Of a DNA stretch of 50,062 nucleotides, positions 7,814 through 16,830 are shown in pieces. The translations under genes and the position numbers were made by a program. Below the pieces are notes generated by a model that was given only the letters and a program-made list of their open reading frames with translations, was not told the DNA's origin and did not search any database. The stretch is from NCBI GenBank assembly GCA_031397815.1, contig JANNMJ010000095.1:1-50062 (forward strand), given 5' to 3'. This stretch comes from JANNMJ01 sp031397815. Its GTDB lineage: Bacteria; Bacteroidota; Bacteroidia; Cytophagales; Hymenobacteraceae. How positions within the stretch are numbered: position 1 is the stretch's first letter; each line of letters begins with the position of its first letter.

Positions 7814-9076
7814 ATGCTTCGTTCTTGGATTGACATTGCCGCCGATTCCGATTTCCCGATTACCAACCTGCCATGGGGCGTTTTCGAGACCGCCGAGCGC
7901 GGGCCGCGGGCTTGCGTCGCCATCGGCGAATACGTGCTTGACCTGTACGCGCTGAGCGAGTTTCGGCTGCTGGAAGACCTGAATCTGCCGAATTACAAAG
8001 TCTTCCGCCGCCCGACGCTCAACTCATTCATCCGCCTTGGCCGCCCGATGTGGACGGCGGTGCGGCAGCGTGTGCAAGACCTGCTGCGCTATGACGCCCC
8101 CGCCCTGCGCGACAACGAAGAAGCGATGCGCGCGTGCCTCGTCCGGCGCGCTGATGTGCGGCTGCTGCTCCCTGTCAAGCCGCGGAACTACACCGATTTC
8201 TACGCGTCCAAGGAACACGCTACGAACGTCGGCTCGATGTTCCGGCCGGATAATCCGCTGCTGCCGAACTGGGTTTGGGTGCCGATTGGGTACCACGGCC
8301 GGGCGTCGTCCATCGTGGCGAGCGGCACGCCGATTCAGCGCCCTAACGGCCAGCGGAAGCTGCCGGATGAAACCGCGCCGACGTTTGGGCCGTCGCGGCA
8401 GCTCGATTTTGAGCTGGAGATGGGGATGATTGTCGGCCAAGGCACGCAGCTTGGCGAGACGGTGCCGCTGGCGCGTGCCGAAGACCATATTTTCGGTCTG
8501 GCGCTTTTCAACGATTGGTCGGCGCGTGATATTCAGGCGTGGGAATACCAGCCGCTGGGACCGTTTTTGGGGAAAAGCTTCGGCTCGTCGCTTTCGCCGT
8601 GGATTGTGCCGCTCGAAGCCCTCGAACCGTTCCGCACGGCTGGCCCGACGCAAGACCCGGCGCCTCTCCCCTACCTAGAGCAGCGCGGCCCGCACGCATT
8701 CGACGTGCAGCTCGAAGTGGCTATCGTGACGCCGGAAGGCGTGGAAACGGTTATTAGCCGCTCGAATCTGAAGTACCTCTACTGGTCGTTTGCGCAGCAG
8801 CTCACGCACCACGCGTCCAACGGCTGCAACCTCGAAGTCGGCGACCTCTACGCCACCGGCACCATCAGCGGCCCGTCGCCCGATACGCTCGGCTCGATGC
8901 TGGAGCTGGCGTGGCGCGGCACCCGCCCCGTCCCCCTCGCCGACGGCAGCGACCGCAAATTCCTGCTCGACGGCGATACCGTGGTGATGCGCGGCTTCGC
9001 CGAAAAAGACGGCCTGCGAATCGGTTTCGGTGAAGTGCGCGGGACGGTGCTGCCGGCAGGCAACTTGTTGGGGTAA
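7814..9076 (+). CDS. fahA: Fumarylacetoacetase
   Basis: Last step of tyrosine/homogentisate breakdown: hydrolysis of 4-fumarylacetoacetate to fumarate and acetoacetate in the cytoplasm. The 420-residue length is normal for the family. The N-terminal FAH domain starts SWIDIAADSDFPITNLPWGVF. The catalytic domain shows DFYASKEHATNVGSMFR (metal Asp and catalytic His), WVPIGYHGRASSIV, FELEMG (metal-binding glutamates) and NDWSARDIQAWEYQPLGPFLGKSF (metal Asp), then a C-terminal GMG-like segment LRIGFGEVRGTVLPA. ATG 7814 matches the family N-terminus. No other tyrosine-degradation gene is adjacent; the neighbour queA is convergent. Confidence 0.95.
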   Translation: MLRSWIDIAADSDFPITNLPWGVFETAERGPRACVAIGEYVLDLYALSEFRLLEDLNLPNYKVFRRPTLNSFIRLGRPMWTAVRQRVQDLLRYDAPALRDNEEAMRACLVRRADVRLLLPVKPRNYTDFYASKEHATNVGSMFRPDNPLLPNWVWVPIGYHGRASSIVASGTPIQRPNGQRKLPDETAPTFGPSRQLDFELEMGMIVGQGTQLGETVPLARAEDHIFGLALFNDWSARDIQAWEYQPLGPFLGKSFGSSLSPWIVPLEALEPFRTAGPTQDPAPLPYLEQRGPHAFDVQLEVAIVTPEGVETVISRSNLKYLYWSFAQQLTHHASNGCNLEVGDLYATGTISGPSPDTLGSMLELAWRGTRPVPLADGSDRKFLLDGDTVVMRGFAEKDGLRIGFGEVRGTVLPAGNLLG

Positions 9077-9116
9077 TGAGAGTCCTCGCTCCCAGATCAG
9101 CGCCAAAATAAATGGT

Positions 9117-9150
9117 TGTAGGGGCGGGCCTTGTGCCCGCCCGCACTACA
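9117..9150. repeat. Dispersed palindrome between convergent fahA and queA
   Basis: gggcgggc (9122-9129) pairs with gcccgccc (9135-9142) across cttgt, flanked by tgtag/ctaca. The wording 'tgtaggggcgggc-cttgt-gcccgccc' resembles a REP-like palindrome seen between genes in several bacterial phyla. Placed between two convergent genes, it may also act as a bidirectional terminator. Confidence 0.55.
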
Positions 9151-9166
9151 GGAAACATTTATTCGC

Positions 9167-10408
9167 TCAAGGCAACAGAAGCGACGAATCACCGTAACTC
9201 AAAAAACGGTAATCGTGGGCGATCGCGTGGTCATAAATTTCCCGCCAACGGGGACCGATTAAGGCGGCCACGAGCAGCAAAAGCGTCGATTGCGGCTGGT
9301 GAAAATTGGTAATCAGCCCGGTAATTAAGCGGCGCTGGTAGCCGGGGGCCATCAGCAGGTGGGTGGTGGCGGCGATGCCGGGCGCGGCGGTTTGGCGGAT
9401 GTGGTCGAGCAGGGCATCAAGGGCGGCGAGGGTCGTCGGGTTGGGCGCATCGGGTGCGTAAGGGTCCCATTGGTTGACAATGGGTTCCCACGGTTTTCCC
9501 GCGGCCAAGCGAGCACCCAGCCAATACAGGCTTTCGAGGGTGCGGGCCGAGGTGGTGCCGACCGGAATCACGGGGCGTCCTTCGGCCACGGCGGCGCGCA
9601 GGCGCTGAATGGCTTCGGCGCTGACGCTGATGATTTCGCCGTGCATCGCGTGGTCGGCCATTTCTTCGGCTTTGACGGGCCGAAAAGTGCCCGCCCCGAC
9701 GTGCAGCGTGACGTGCAGGCGCTCGAAACCGCGCGCATCGAGCGCATCGAGGACGGCAGGCGTGAAGTGCAGCCCGGCGGTGGGCGCCGCTACCGCCCCT
9801 TCGTGCCGCGCATACACGGTTTGGTACCGGATGAGGTCGTCGGCATCGGCGTCGCGGTGGAGATATGGGGGGAGCGGGAGCTGACCGGCGGCTTCGAGGA
9901 CATCGCTGAACGGCAGGTCGGCGGGCGTCCAGTGGAATTGTACGAGGGGCTGACCGTCAGGAGTTTCGCCGGTTGGCTGGGCGGTGAGGGTGCCGTTTGG
10001 CAGCGGGAGAGTGAGGGGAATCGCATCGCGCCATTTCTTCCGATTCCCAACCAAACAAACCCACGTTGCGCCGACGGCGCCCGTCTGCCGCAGGGCTTCT
10101 TCGAGGGCCTGACCGTGCGGTTCGAGGCAAAAAACTTCAATCGTCGTTCCGCTTGGCTTCTGAAACCGCAGCCGGGCGCGAACCACGCGGGTATCGTTGA
10201 AGACGAGGAGCGCGTGAGGCGGCAACAGGTCGGGCAGCTCCTGAAACTGGCGGTCGGCGAGCGGCTCGGTGCCGCGGCAGAGCAACAGGCGCGCTTCATC
10301 GCGGACGGCGAGCGGGTGCGCGGCGATGCGGTGGTCGGGCAGGTTGTACGTGAAATCAGCGATCCGCAGGTAGCGCGGGTCTGAGACAGCGTCAGAAGAA
10401 GGCGTCAT
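9167..10408 (-). CDS. queA: tRNA preQ1(34) S-adenosylmethionine ribosyltransferase-isomerase QueA
   Basis: Transfers and isomerises the ribosyl part of S-adenosylmethionine onto 7-aminomethyl-7-deazaguanine in tRNA, giving epoxyqueuosine. The 413-residue protein has the family signature throughout: DFTYNLPDHRIAAHPL, LLVFNDTRVVRARL, VYARHEGAVAAPTAGLHFT, HVGAGTFRPVKAEE, MHGEIISVS, PVGTTSARTLES and TNFHQPQSTLLLLVAAL. The ATG at 10408 overlaps the TGA of the upstream methyltransferase gene by 4 bp (ATGA), so the two are translationally coupled in one operon with the second methyltransferase. Extra N-terminal residues before the DFTYNLP core are normal for Bacteroidota. Confidence 0.95.
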   Translation of the reverse strand: MTPSSDAVSDPRYLRIADFTYNLPDHRIAAHPLAVRDEARLLLCRGTEPLADRQFQELPDLLPPHALLVFNDTRVVRARLRFQKPSGTTIEVFCLEPHGQALEEALRQTGAVGATWVCLVGNRKKWRDAIPLTLPLPNGTLTAQPTGETPDGQPLVQFHWTPADLPFSDVLEAAGQLPLPPYLHRDADADDLIRYQTVYARHEGAVAAPTAGLHFTPAVLDALDARGFERLHVTLHVGAGTFRPVKAEEMADHAMHGEIISVSAEAIQRLRAAVAEGRPVIPVGTTSARTLESLYWLGARLAAGKPWEPIVNQWDPYAPDAPNPTTLAALDALLDHIRQTAAPGIAATTHLLMAPGYQRRLITGLITNFHQPQSTLLLLVAALIGPRWREIYDHAIAHDYRFLSYGDSSLLLP

Positions 10409-11139
10409 TTAGTAGTTTTTTCGAATATCATCAGGTGCTGTTGGGGCAGCACGTCGCGGTTCTCGCGGAAGGTCAGCCCGACGAGGGCCATTTCCTTTTT
10501 CGCTTGCGCGATACTCATTTTATGCACCGCTTTAATAGCGACGCTGGGGTCTTCGGCCCGAAACTCTACCAGCGCTACCCGTCCGCCCGGGCGCAACGAT
10601 TTGACAATCTCGATCATCATTTCCTGTGGAAACTCAAACTCGTGATAAGCATCCACCAACAGCACCCACGACACGGTATTCGGCGGCAGATTAGGGCTCC
10701 GCTCGGTACCACGCACCGTCTCGACATTATCGAGCTTTAATTCCCTCTTGCGCTTCTCCATCTCCACGAGCATTTCGGGCTGAATATCCACCGCCAATAC
10801 CTGCCCGTGCGGCACGAGGGGCGCCATTCGGAAGGTGTAATACCCAGTACCGGCGCCGATATCGGCCACTACATCAGTGGGTTTTAGGTTCAGTTCTTTG
10901 ATGAGGCGGTCGGTGCCTTCTTCGCGGTCGCGGCCGGGCCGTTCGAGCCAATCAGCGCCTTCGTGCCCCATTACGCGGGCAATCTGGCGCCCCATATACA
11001 CTTTATTGATGCCGTTGGGGTCAAGCCCCGGCGAAACGGTCATTTCCTGTTCCACTGCCTGCGTGGCGGCGGCGGAACCGGCATCGCGACATTGCGCGAA
11101 ACCGAACAAAACGGACAGAATCAGCGCCTGAAACCGCAT
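10405..11139 (-). CDS. Exported class I SAM-dependent methyltransferase-like protein (copy 2 of pair)
   Basis: A 244-residue protein with an N-terminal hydrophobic export signal (MRFQALILSVLFGFAQC, possibly a weak lipobox). It is followed by MGRQIARVMGHEGADWLERPGR and a Rossmann methyltransferase fold: motif I VVADIGAGTGYYTFRMAP, VLAVDIQPEML, the acidic VLLVDAYHEFEFP and post-motif LRPGGRVALVEFRAED. It is about half identical by eye to the gene upstream at 11179. Family members with signal peptides occur in other phyla; I do not know their substrate. ATG 11139 is chosen over an in-frame TTG at 11163 because it gives a standard signal peptide. It overlaps queA by 4 bp. What such an enzyme would do outside the cytoplasm, where SAM is absent, is unclear. 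Confidence 0.8.
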   Translation of the reverse strand: MRFQALILSVLFGFAQCRDAGSAAATQAVEQEMTVSPGLDPNGINKVYMGRQIARVMGHEGADWLERPGRDREEGTDRLIKELNLKPTDVVADIGAGTGYYTFRMAPLVPHGQVLAVDIQPEMLVEMEKRKRELKLDNVETVRGTERSPNLPPNTVSWVLLVDAYHEFEFPQEMMIEIVKSLRPGGRVALVEFRAEDPSVAIKAVHKMSIAQAKKEMALVGLTFRENRDVLPQQHLMIFEKTTK

Positions 11140-11178
11140 TAGCGAGAGCCTATTATTTTCCAACCGTCCGAAATTTCT

Positions 11179-11946
11179 CTATTTCACAAACACCAGCATG
11201 TGCTGCTGCGGCAGGCCTTCGCGCTCTTCCTTGAAGCGCAGCCCGACGGATGCCATTTCGTGTTTTATCTGCTCCGCCGACATTTTATGGAGCGGCTTAA
11301 TCTGAGTCAGCGCAATATCCTCGGCGCGATATTCCACCAACACCACGCGCCCGCCGGGCTTGAGGGCTGTGCGGAGCGCCATCATCATTTCCTTCGGAAA
11401 TGCGAACTCGTGATAGGTATCGACGAGGAGCATTACATCGACGGCGGCTTCCGGGAGATTGGGGTTTTGGTTGGTGCCCCGAATCACTTTCACGTTGGTG
11501 AGCTTGCGGTCCATCGTCTCGCGCACGAGCATCGTCTGGAGCTGCGACTGGATATCGACCGCCATCACCTGCCCTTGCGGCACCATCGGCGCCAACCGGA
11601 ACGTGAGGTAGCCGGTGCCAGCGCCGATATCGGCCACCACATCGGTCGGTTTCAGGTTCAGCTCTTTGAGCAGCAAATCGGGGCGCTCCTGCCGGGCGCG
11701 CTCGGCGCGGTCGAGCCACGCGACGCTTTGATAACCAACGATATGCGCAATCTGCCGCCCCATGTAGCGGCGCGGAATACCGTCTGGGCTAAGCCCGGCG
11801 GTAGCGGTATCGAGCGTGGGCAGACCGGGCCGCTCCAGTGCGGCGGGGGCGTTGGCTTCGGCAGCGTTGTTTTCGGATTTCGAGCCGGTCGTACAGGCGC
11901 TACTCAGCGTTAGGCCGAGCGCCAAAAACAGGGAAGGGTATTTCAT
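11179..11946 (-). CDS. Lipoprotein class I SAM-dependent methyltransferase-like protein (copy 1 of pair)
   Basis: Starts at ATG 11946 with a clear lipoprotein signal, MKYPSLFLALGLTLSSAC (lipobox SSAC), then a low-complexity linker. The fold has MGRQIAHIVGYQSVAWLDR, motif I VVADIGAGTGYLTFRLAP, VMAVDIQSQLQ, MLLVDTYHEFAFP, LKPGGRVVLVEYRAED and a C-terminal LPQQHMLVFV. It is 255 residues long. It is the first gene of an apparent operon: the second methyltransferase starts 39 bp downstream and is coupled to queA. The lipobox predicts anchoring in a membrane facing the periplasm, odd for a SAM enzyme whose motif I is intact. Substrate unknown. Confidence 0.82.
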   Translation of the reverse strand: MKYPSLFLALGLTLSSACTTGSKSENNAAEANAPAALERPGLPTLDTATAGLSPDGIPRRYMGRQIAHIVGYQSVAWLDRAERARQERPDLLLKELNLKPTDVVADIGAGTGYLTFRLAPMVPQGQVMAVDIQSQLQTMLVRETMDRKLTNVKVIRGTNQNPNLPEAAVDVMLLVDTYHEFAFPKEMMMALRTALKPGGRVVLVEYRAEDIALTQIKPLHKMSAEQIKHEMASVGLRFKEEREGLPQQHMLVFVK

Positions 11947-12040
11947 TTCCGACGGTGTGATGAGGAGATTGCGCCGGGAAAGGCGCAAAGAAGGGCGCCA
12001 AGTGGGGCGCGAAACAGGGCAGGCCGACAGCGTAGCGGTG

Positions 12041-12073
12041 CAAAATTCAACATTCCGCTCTATACCGGGTCAA
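12041..12073 (-). promoter_or_regulatory. Possible promoter of the methyltransferase-queA operon
   Basis: On the minus strand TTG (12073-12071) is followed after 22 bases by GAATTTTG (12048-12041), a one-mismatch version of TAnnTTTG. It sits 95 bases before the ATG of the first methyltransferase and overlaps the end of priA. Confidence 0.35.
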
Positions 12074-14642
12074 CATCGATCACAATCCGCACGCCTTTGC
12101 CTTCGGGCATCGTCTGGACGGCGGTTATCGCTTCGCGAATCAGGAGCTTGGCGTCGCGCAGGGATTCGTGCTGACGGGCGAGCTTGATGTGAATCTCGTA
12201 CAGAAACAGATTGCGGATGCGGTTGATGTACGGCTGCTCCGGCCCCAGCACCGAATGCCGCGCCAGCCGCGCCACCAGCTCCTCGGTGAGGCGGATGGCG
12301 GCGGTTTCGGCCACGGGCTGCTCGGCGTGCTTGATGGTGAGGGTCACGACGCGCACGAACGGCGGGTAATCGTAGTTGGCGCGCTCCTGAAGCTCTTTTT
12401 GGTAGAGGCCTTGGTAATCGTTGTTCGCCACGAGGGCGAAAATCGGCTGGGTGGGGTCGGCGGTTTGAATCAGGACTTCGCCACGGGTGGCGGCGCGCCC
12501 GGCGCGACCCGAAACCTGCACAAAAAGCTGGAATGCGCGCTCGTGTGCCCGGAAATCGGGGTAATGGATGATGGCATCAGCGTTGAGAATGCCGACGAGG
12601 GAGACGTTGACGAAATCGAGTCCTTTCGTCACCATCTGCGTCCCGACGAGGACGTTGGTGGCGCCCTTCTCGAACTCGCTGATGATGGTTTGGTGAGCGT
12701 TTTTACCCCGCGTGGTGTCCAAGTCCATCCGCTGCACGCGGGCATCAGGGACCAGCTCCTTCACATCTTCTTCGAGCTTTTCGGTCCCGAAACCCACCGG
12801 ATTCAGCTGGATGCCGCCGCACGCCGGGCATTGGCGCGGGCGCGGTTGCGTGTGGCCGCAGTAGTGGCAGCGGATTTCGTTGGCGCGGTAGTGCAGCGCC
12901 AGCGAGACGGCGCAGTTGGGGCACTTCGGAATCCAGGCGCACGCGCCGCAGGTGATGAACGGCGCGTAACCGCGGCGGTTCTGGAACAGAATCACCTGCT
13001 CCTTGCGGTCGAGGCGGAGCTGAATGTCGGCGAGGAGGTCGGGGGTGAAATCGCGCTGCATCGTCTTCTGAGCGCGCGCTTTTTTGGTATCGACGAGCTT
13101 GATATCCGGCATCCCGCCGCTGCCGAAACGCTGCGCGAGCGTCACCAAGCCCCAGCGGCCCGACTGGCAGTAATGGTACGTCTCGACCGACGGCGTCGCC
13201 GACCCGAGTAGCGTGTGCGCGCCGTGGTATTGCGCCAGCATCATGGCCGTTTCGCGGGCGTGGTAGCGCGGCGCTGGCTCGTATTGCTTGTAGCTCGACT
13301 CGTGCTCTTCGTCGACGATAATCAGCCCCAGATGATGGAAAGGCAGAAAAACCGCCGACCGTGCCCCGACCACCACCGAAAACCGGTCGCTCAACACGCC
13401 ATTCCACACCTCGACGCGCTCGTTGTCGGAGAATTTGGAGTGATACACGCCGAGCCGCGTGCCGAACACGCGCTGCAACCGAGTCACAATCTGCGCCGTG
13501 AGCGCGATTTCGGGGAGCAGGTACAGCACCTGTCCGCCGTTGTCGATGGCCTGCTGGATTAGGTCGATGTAAATCTCGGTCTTGCCGGAACCGGTCACGC
13601 CGTGGAGCAGCACGATGGGTTTCTGGCCGAACCACGTCAGAATCTCATCCCGCGCCGCCGTCTGCGCGTCGCTGAGGTGGATGACGGTGGTCGGGGCACG
13701 GTCGTCCATCGGAAACCGACTTTCGATCTGGTCGAACCCTTCCATCACGCCGTTTTTCAGGAGCGAGGCGAGCGCCGAATCCGATAGGCGCGGGTCGTGC
13801 GCGAGCGTCGCCTTAGGCAGCCCGCGGTGGTTGAGGGCCGAGCCGTCGTACACGGGCACCAATTGCAGGTAGCGGAGCACGACTTCGACCTGCTTCGGCT
13901 TTTTTTGGAGCTGCGTGAGCAACTCCGTGAGCAGGTCGGGGTCTTGCGCCCACGGCGCGGCGAGGCGGACGCGCTTCACCACTTTCGGCGCGTATTTATC
14001 CTGAATGCTTTCGAAGAGCGTGATGACTTCCTTCTGAAGCAGCGATTTGATGTGCCGGTGAAACGCGGGCTGGTCGAGGAGACGCCCGACGTCGGAGAAC
14101 GTGAGCGTCGGCAGCTCGCCGGTGTCGGGGTTGCGGCGCAGATTCTGCACGATAACGTCTTCTTCCAGACTCAGCTCGTAGGGCGCGGTCTCGGAATCGT
14201 AATCCATCCGCAACTGGAGCTGCGACTCCGACGACAGCTTCAGCGCCGCCGGGAGCGCCGCGTTCAGCACCTCGCCGAGCGTGCACATGTAATAGGTAGC
14301 AATCCACTCGAAGAGCTTGAGCTGCGGCGCCGTCACGACGGGCTGCTCATCGATGACTTCGAGGACGTATTTCGCCTCGTACTCGCGCGGCGGCGTCTGG
14401 TGGACGGCCGCCACCACGCAGCTCAGCACTTTCTGCTTCCCGAACTGCACCACCACGCGCAGCCCAACGGCCACCTGCTCGGCGAGCGCCTGCGGCACGC
14501 GGTACGTGTAGAGGCGCGGCAGCGGGAGCGGCAGAATGACGTCGGCGAACCACGTAGCGCGGTCGGGCCGGTCGTCGGTGGCGGCGGGCGCGGGAAGGTC
14601 GTTGAAGAGGGAGGTGGACACGGCGGGCGCAAAGGTCGGCAC
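12060..14642 (-). CDS. priA: Primosomal replication protein N' (PriA helicase)
   Basis: A 3'-to-5' DNA helicase that reloads the replisome at stalled forks. The 860-residue protein has an N-terminal 3'-DNA-binding domain (FADVILPLPLPRLYTYRVP), helicase motif I GVTGSGKTEIY (~347), the DEEH box IVDEEHESSYKQYEPAPRYHARE (~441), and a zinc region with paired cysteines between ~560 and ~610 (CGACAWIPKCPNC, CHYCGH, CPACGG). Helicase motifs V-VI follow (GTQMVTKGLDF, VSGRAGR). Length and domain order are normal for Bacteroidota. Start ATG 14642 is supported by the divergent gene just beyond. Its 3' end is 113 bp upstream of the methyltransferase operon on the same strand. Confidence 0.96.
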   Translation of the reverse strand: MPTFAPAVSTSLFNDLPAPAATDDRPDRATWFADVILPLPLPRLYTYRVPQALAEQVAVGLRVVVQFGKQKVLSCVVAAVHQTPPREYEAKYVLEVIDEQPVVTAPQLKLFEWIATYYMCTLGEVLNAALPAALKLSSESQLQLRMDYDSETAPYELSLEEDVIVQNLRRNPDTGELPTLTFSDVGRLLDQPAFHRHIKSLLQKEVITLFESIQDKYAPKVVKRVRLAAPWAQDPDLLTELLTQLQKKPKQVEVVLRYLQLVPVYDGSALNHRGLPKATLAHDPRLSDSALASLLKNGVMEGFDQIESRFPMDDRAPTTVIHLSDAQTAARDEILTWFGQKPIVLLHGVTGSGKTEIYIDLIQQAIDNGGQVLYLLPEIALTAQIVTRLQRVFGTRLGVYHSKFSDNERVEVWNGVLSDRFSVVVGARSAVFLPFHHLGLIIVDEEHESSYKQYEPAPRYHARETAMMLAQYHGAHTLLGSATPSVETYHYCQSGRWGLVTLAQRFGSGGMPDIKLVDTKKARAQKTMQRDFTPDLLADIQLRLDRKEQVILFQNRRGYAPFITCGACAWIPKCPNCAVSLALHYRANEIRCHYCGHTQPRPRQCPACGGIQLNPVGFGTEKLEEDVKELVPDARVQRMDLDTTRGKNAHQTIISEFEKGATNVLVGTQMVTKGLDFVNVSLVGILNADAIIHYPDFRAHERAFQLFVQVSGRAGRAATRGEVLIQTADPTQPIFALVANNDYQGLYQKELQERANYDYPPFVRVVTLTIKHAEQPVAETAAIRLTEELVARLARHSVLGPEQPYINRIRNLFLYEIHIKLARQHESLRDAKLLIREAITAVQTMPEGKGVRIVIDVDPV

Positions 14643-14736
14643 GGCGGCGGGCGTGTGCTAACCGGTGGCGCCCCACTCCCGCCGCGAACTGCCGCCCGAC
14701 GTGCAACTTTACCGTCTCATCTTTCCGCTAGAGCCG

Positions 14737-15750
14737 TTGTCGCCGATTCGTTTTGTTGTCTGTGGAGTTGGTCATATTGGCCGTCGCCACGCCACGCTGG
14801 TTAGTCGGCAGGCGGGCGCGGCGCTGGTAGCGCTCGTCGAAATCCAGTCTGAACTGCATCCGGGGCTGGTCGCCGCGTTCGGCGTCCCCGTTTTCACGAC
14901 CCTCACCGAGTATCTGGCGAGCGGCCCGGCGGCCGATGTGCTCACCGTAGCCACGCCGAACGGTTTCCACGCCCCGCAGGCCATCGACGGGCTGCGGGCG
15001 GGGCTGCACGTAGTGGTCGAGAAGCCGATTGCCACCCGACGGCTTGACGCCGAAGCCATCGTGCATACCGCGCTGCAAACCGGGCGGCTCGTTTTTGGGG
15101 TGATGCAGAACCGGTACTCGCCGCCCGCCGCGTGGCTGAAGGAATTGGTGGAGAGCGGGCGCCTCGGGCAGATTCACCTGATTCAGCTCAATTGCCTCTG
15201 GAACCGCGATGCGCGCTATTACCAGCCCGGCTCGTGGCGCGGCACGCGGCAACACGACGGCGGCACGCTCTTCACGCAGTTCAGCCATTTCATCGACCTT
15301 CTGTACTGGGTTTTCGGCGATATCACCGCCATCCGCAGCCGCTTTTACGACTTCAACCACGCCGACCTAACCGAGTTCGAGGACTCGGGAATCGTCACGT
15401 TCGAGCTAGTGCGCGGCGGCGCGGGGGTGCTCCAGTACAGCACCGCCGTGTGGGACCGCAATCTCGAAAGCTCGATTACTGTCGTGGCCGGGCGCGGCAG
15501 CATCCGTCTCGGCGGGCAATACTTAGATAAGGTTGAAGTCTGCCACGTAGAAGACTATACGATGCCCGACCTTCCCCCCACCAATCCCGCCAACAACTAC
15601 GGCCCGTACCAAGGCACCGCCGCAAACCACGTTCAGCTCATCGAAAACGTGCTCGCGACCCTGCGCGGCGATACCCACGTCAGCACCAACGCGTTGGAAG
15701 GCCTGAAAGTCGTCGATATCATCGAGCGCATCTACGCCGCTGGGGCATAG
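14737..15750 (+). CDS. Gfo/Idh/MocA-family NAD(P)-dependent sugar oxidoreductase
   Basis: N-terminal Rossmann fold with VVCGVGHIGRRHATL, the VATPNGFHAPQAIDGL segment and the family's catalytic-lysine motif VVEKPIAT. The C-terminal domain has WRGTRQHDGGTLFTQFSHFIDLL and GPYQGTAANHVQLIENV. The DGG..TQ.SHFIDLL pattern resembles nucleotide-sugar dehydrogenases of the WbpB/WlbA kind, so a role in surface polysaccharide precursor synthesis is possible but unproven. No ATG lies near the expected start. I chose TTG 14737, giving MSPIRFVVCGVG and 337 residues; GTG 14701 and GTG 14665 are in-frame alternatives. It is divergent from priA and converges on the next gene, 16 bp away. Confidence 0.85.
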   Translation: MSPIRFVVCGVGHIGRRHATLVSRQAGAALVALVEIQSELHPGLVAAFGVPVFTTLTEYLASGPAADVLTVATPNGFHAPQAIDGLRAGLHVVVEKPIATRRLDAEAIVHTALQTGRLVFGVMQNRYSPPAAWLKELVESGRLGQIHLIQLNCLWNRDARYYQPGSWRGTRQHDGGTLFTQFSHFIDLLYWVFGDITAIRSRFYDFNHADLTEFEDSGIVTFELVRGGAGVLQYSTAVWDRNLESSITVVAGRGSIRLGGQYLDKVEVCHVEDYTMPDLPPTNPANNYGPYQGTAANHVQLIENVLATLRGDTHVSTNALEGLKVVDIIERIYAAGA

Positions 15751-15766
15751 ACGCTTACATCTCCCC

Positions 15767-16393
15767 TTACTTAATTTTCACCGACGCCATCACCTGCTGC
15801 GCCACCGGCTTCCACGTATCGGCGAGCACGACGGGGCACGCGAACGTGAAGGTCAGAAGCTGTGAAACTCCCTTTTCGTCCTTCGGCGGCAGAACCGTGT
15901 AGAGCAGATACGAGTACCGCCGCAGGGAGCCGCGCGTGTTCTGGCCGGGCGCGCTGGTGCCGGTGCCCGTCAGGGAAGAGCTGAATTCGAGGGCGATGAA
16001 GTCGGTGCCGTTGATATTCACTACTTTCTCCTGCGTGAACTGTACGCTGTTGCTGTACAGATTGAGGATGTTGGCCTTATAGAAGCGCAACAGCATCGGC
16101 AGGTCTCCGGCCTTGAAAGGCGTCGTTTTTTGGGAGACTACGAAGTCGATTTGCCCGCTTGGGCTGGTGAACGCCGCCAACGGCTTGCGCGGCGCGGGGT
16201 ATTTAGTGGCAATCGCATCGTCGGGCATCACCTGAAAATCGGCCGGCAGCATTGCGCTCATTTGCGGCGCCAACGTCTGGCGGCGCAGCTTGGCGGGCGG
16301 CTGCGCGCTGACGCCAAAAGGCTTCAGCAGGAAGCAGCACCCGAGCAGCAATAGCAACAGGAAGGAAGAAGGCAGTCGGCGGACGATTGGCAT
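15767..16393 (-). CDS. Small exported protein of unknown function
   Basis: A 208-residue protein with a signal peptide (hydrophobic run LLLLLLGCCFLL, cleavage after SAQ near residue 31). The mature part has no motif I recognise. It has alternating beta-like segments such as FTSPSGQIDFVVSQKTTPF, NINGTDFIALEFSS and YSYLLYTVLPPKDEKG, which may be a small beta-rich domain like those that predict an uptake or damage function in other secreted proteins, but I cannot name it. ATG 16393 is preferred; ATG 16399 is also in frame two codons upstream. It converges on the Gfo/Idh/MocA gene. Confidence 0.75.
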   Translation of the reverse strand: MPIVRRLPSSFLLLLLLGCCFLLKPFGVSAQPPAKLRRQTLAPQMSAMLPADFQVMPDDAIATKYPAPRKPLAAFTSPSGQIDFVVSQKTTPFKAGDLPMLLRFYKANILNLYSNSVQFTQEKVVNINGTDFIALEFSSSLTGTGTSAPGQNTRGSLRRYSYLLYTVLPPKDEKGVSQLLTFTFACPVVLADTWKPVAQQVMASVKIK

Positions 16394-16830
16394 GAACAAT
16401 AGAAGAGGAGCGAACGGCGTTTTGCGCCAAACCTAGCGCTTGAAGGTACGCGAGGCAACGCTCGTGCCGGGAAAACGGCTGATAAGGCTCAAAAATATCC
16501 ATTTTAAGAATCGGTCTTACCGAACATCCAAAATGGTTGATAACCAACGCAAAGCAAAGCCGAGATTTAATTTGCATTAATTTAAGAACCCTTAGCACAG
16601 TTCGAAAAATCTTTGCCTTCTCCTGAATCCTTTTTCTGGATTGAGTCGTTGTCCGACATGTCGTTTTTTTACACAATACCCAGTTTTTGAAGCTTTTGTG
16701 AAGTCTGGCACTTTCTTAGCTGCTGACAAATGTCCCTCGCAGGTCACTTGCTTACCTTTGCATTTTCCTGCTAACTTGCTGCTACCTTCCTGAGCGTTCT
16801 TCAAAATTCCTTCCACCCCACCCAAGGCCG
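16394..16830. other. AT-rich intergenic region upstream of a giant surface protein
   Basis: This 437-bp gap between divergent genes is visibly AT-richer than its surroundings, especially 16480-16740, and holds no convincing gene. A TACCTTTG -7 box is present at 16753-16760, 70 bases before the ATG at 16831. A small dyad ggttgataacc lies near 16535. It probably carries the promoters of both neighbours. Confidence 0.55.
16753..16760 (+). promoter_or_regulatory. Bacteroidota -7 box (TACCTTTG)
   Basis: Exact match to TAnnTTTG, 70 bases before the ATG at 16831; no clear TTG at the -33 position. Confidence 0.5.

Noticed and set aside
14665..15750. Operon-level link between the Gfo/Idh/MocA gene and the DegT aminotransferase as a nucleotide-sugar pathway
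   Set aside because: They are 22 kb apart with unrelated genes between; only family resemblance supports it.
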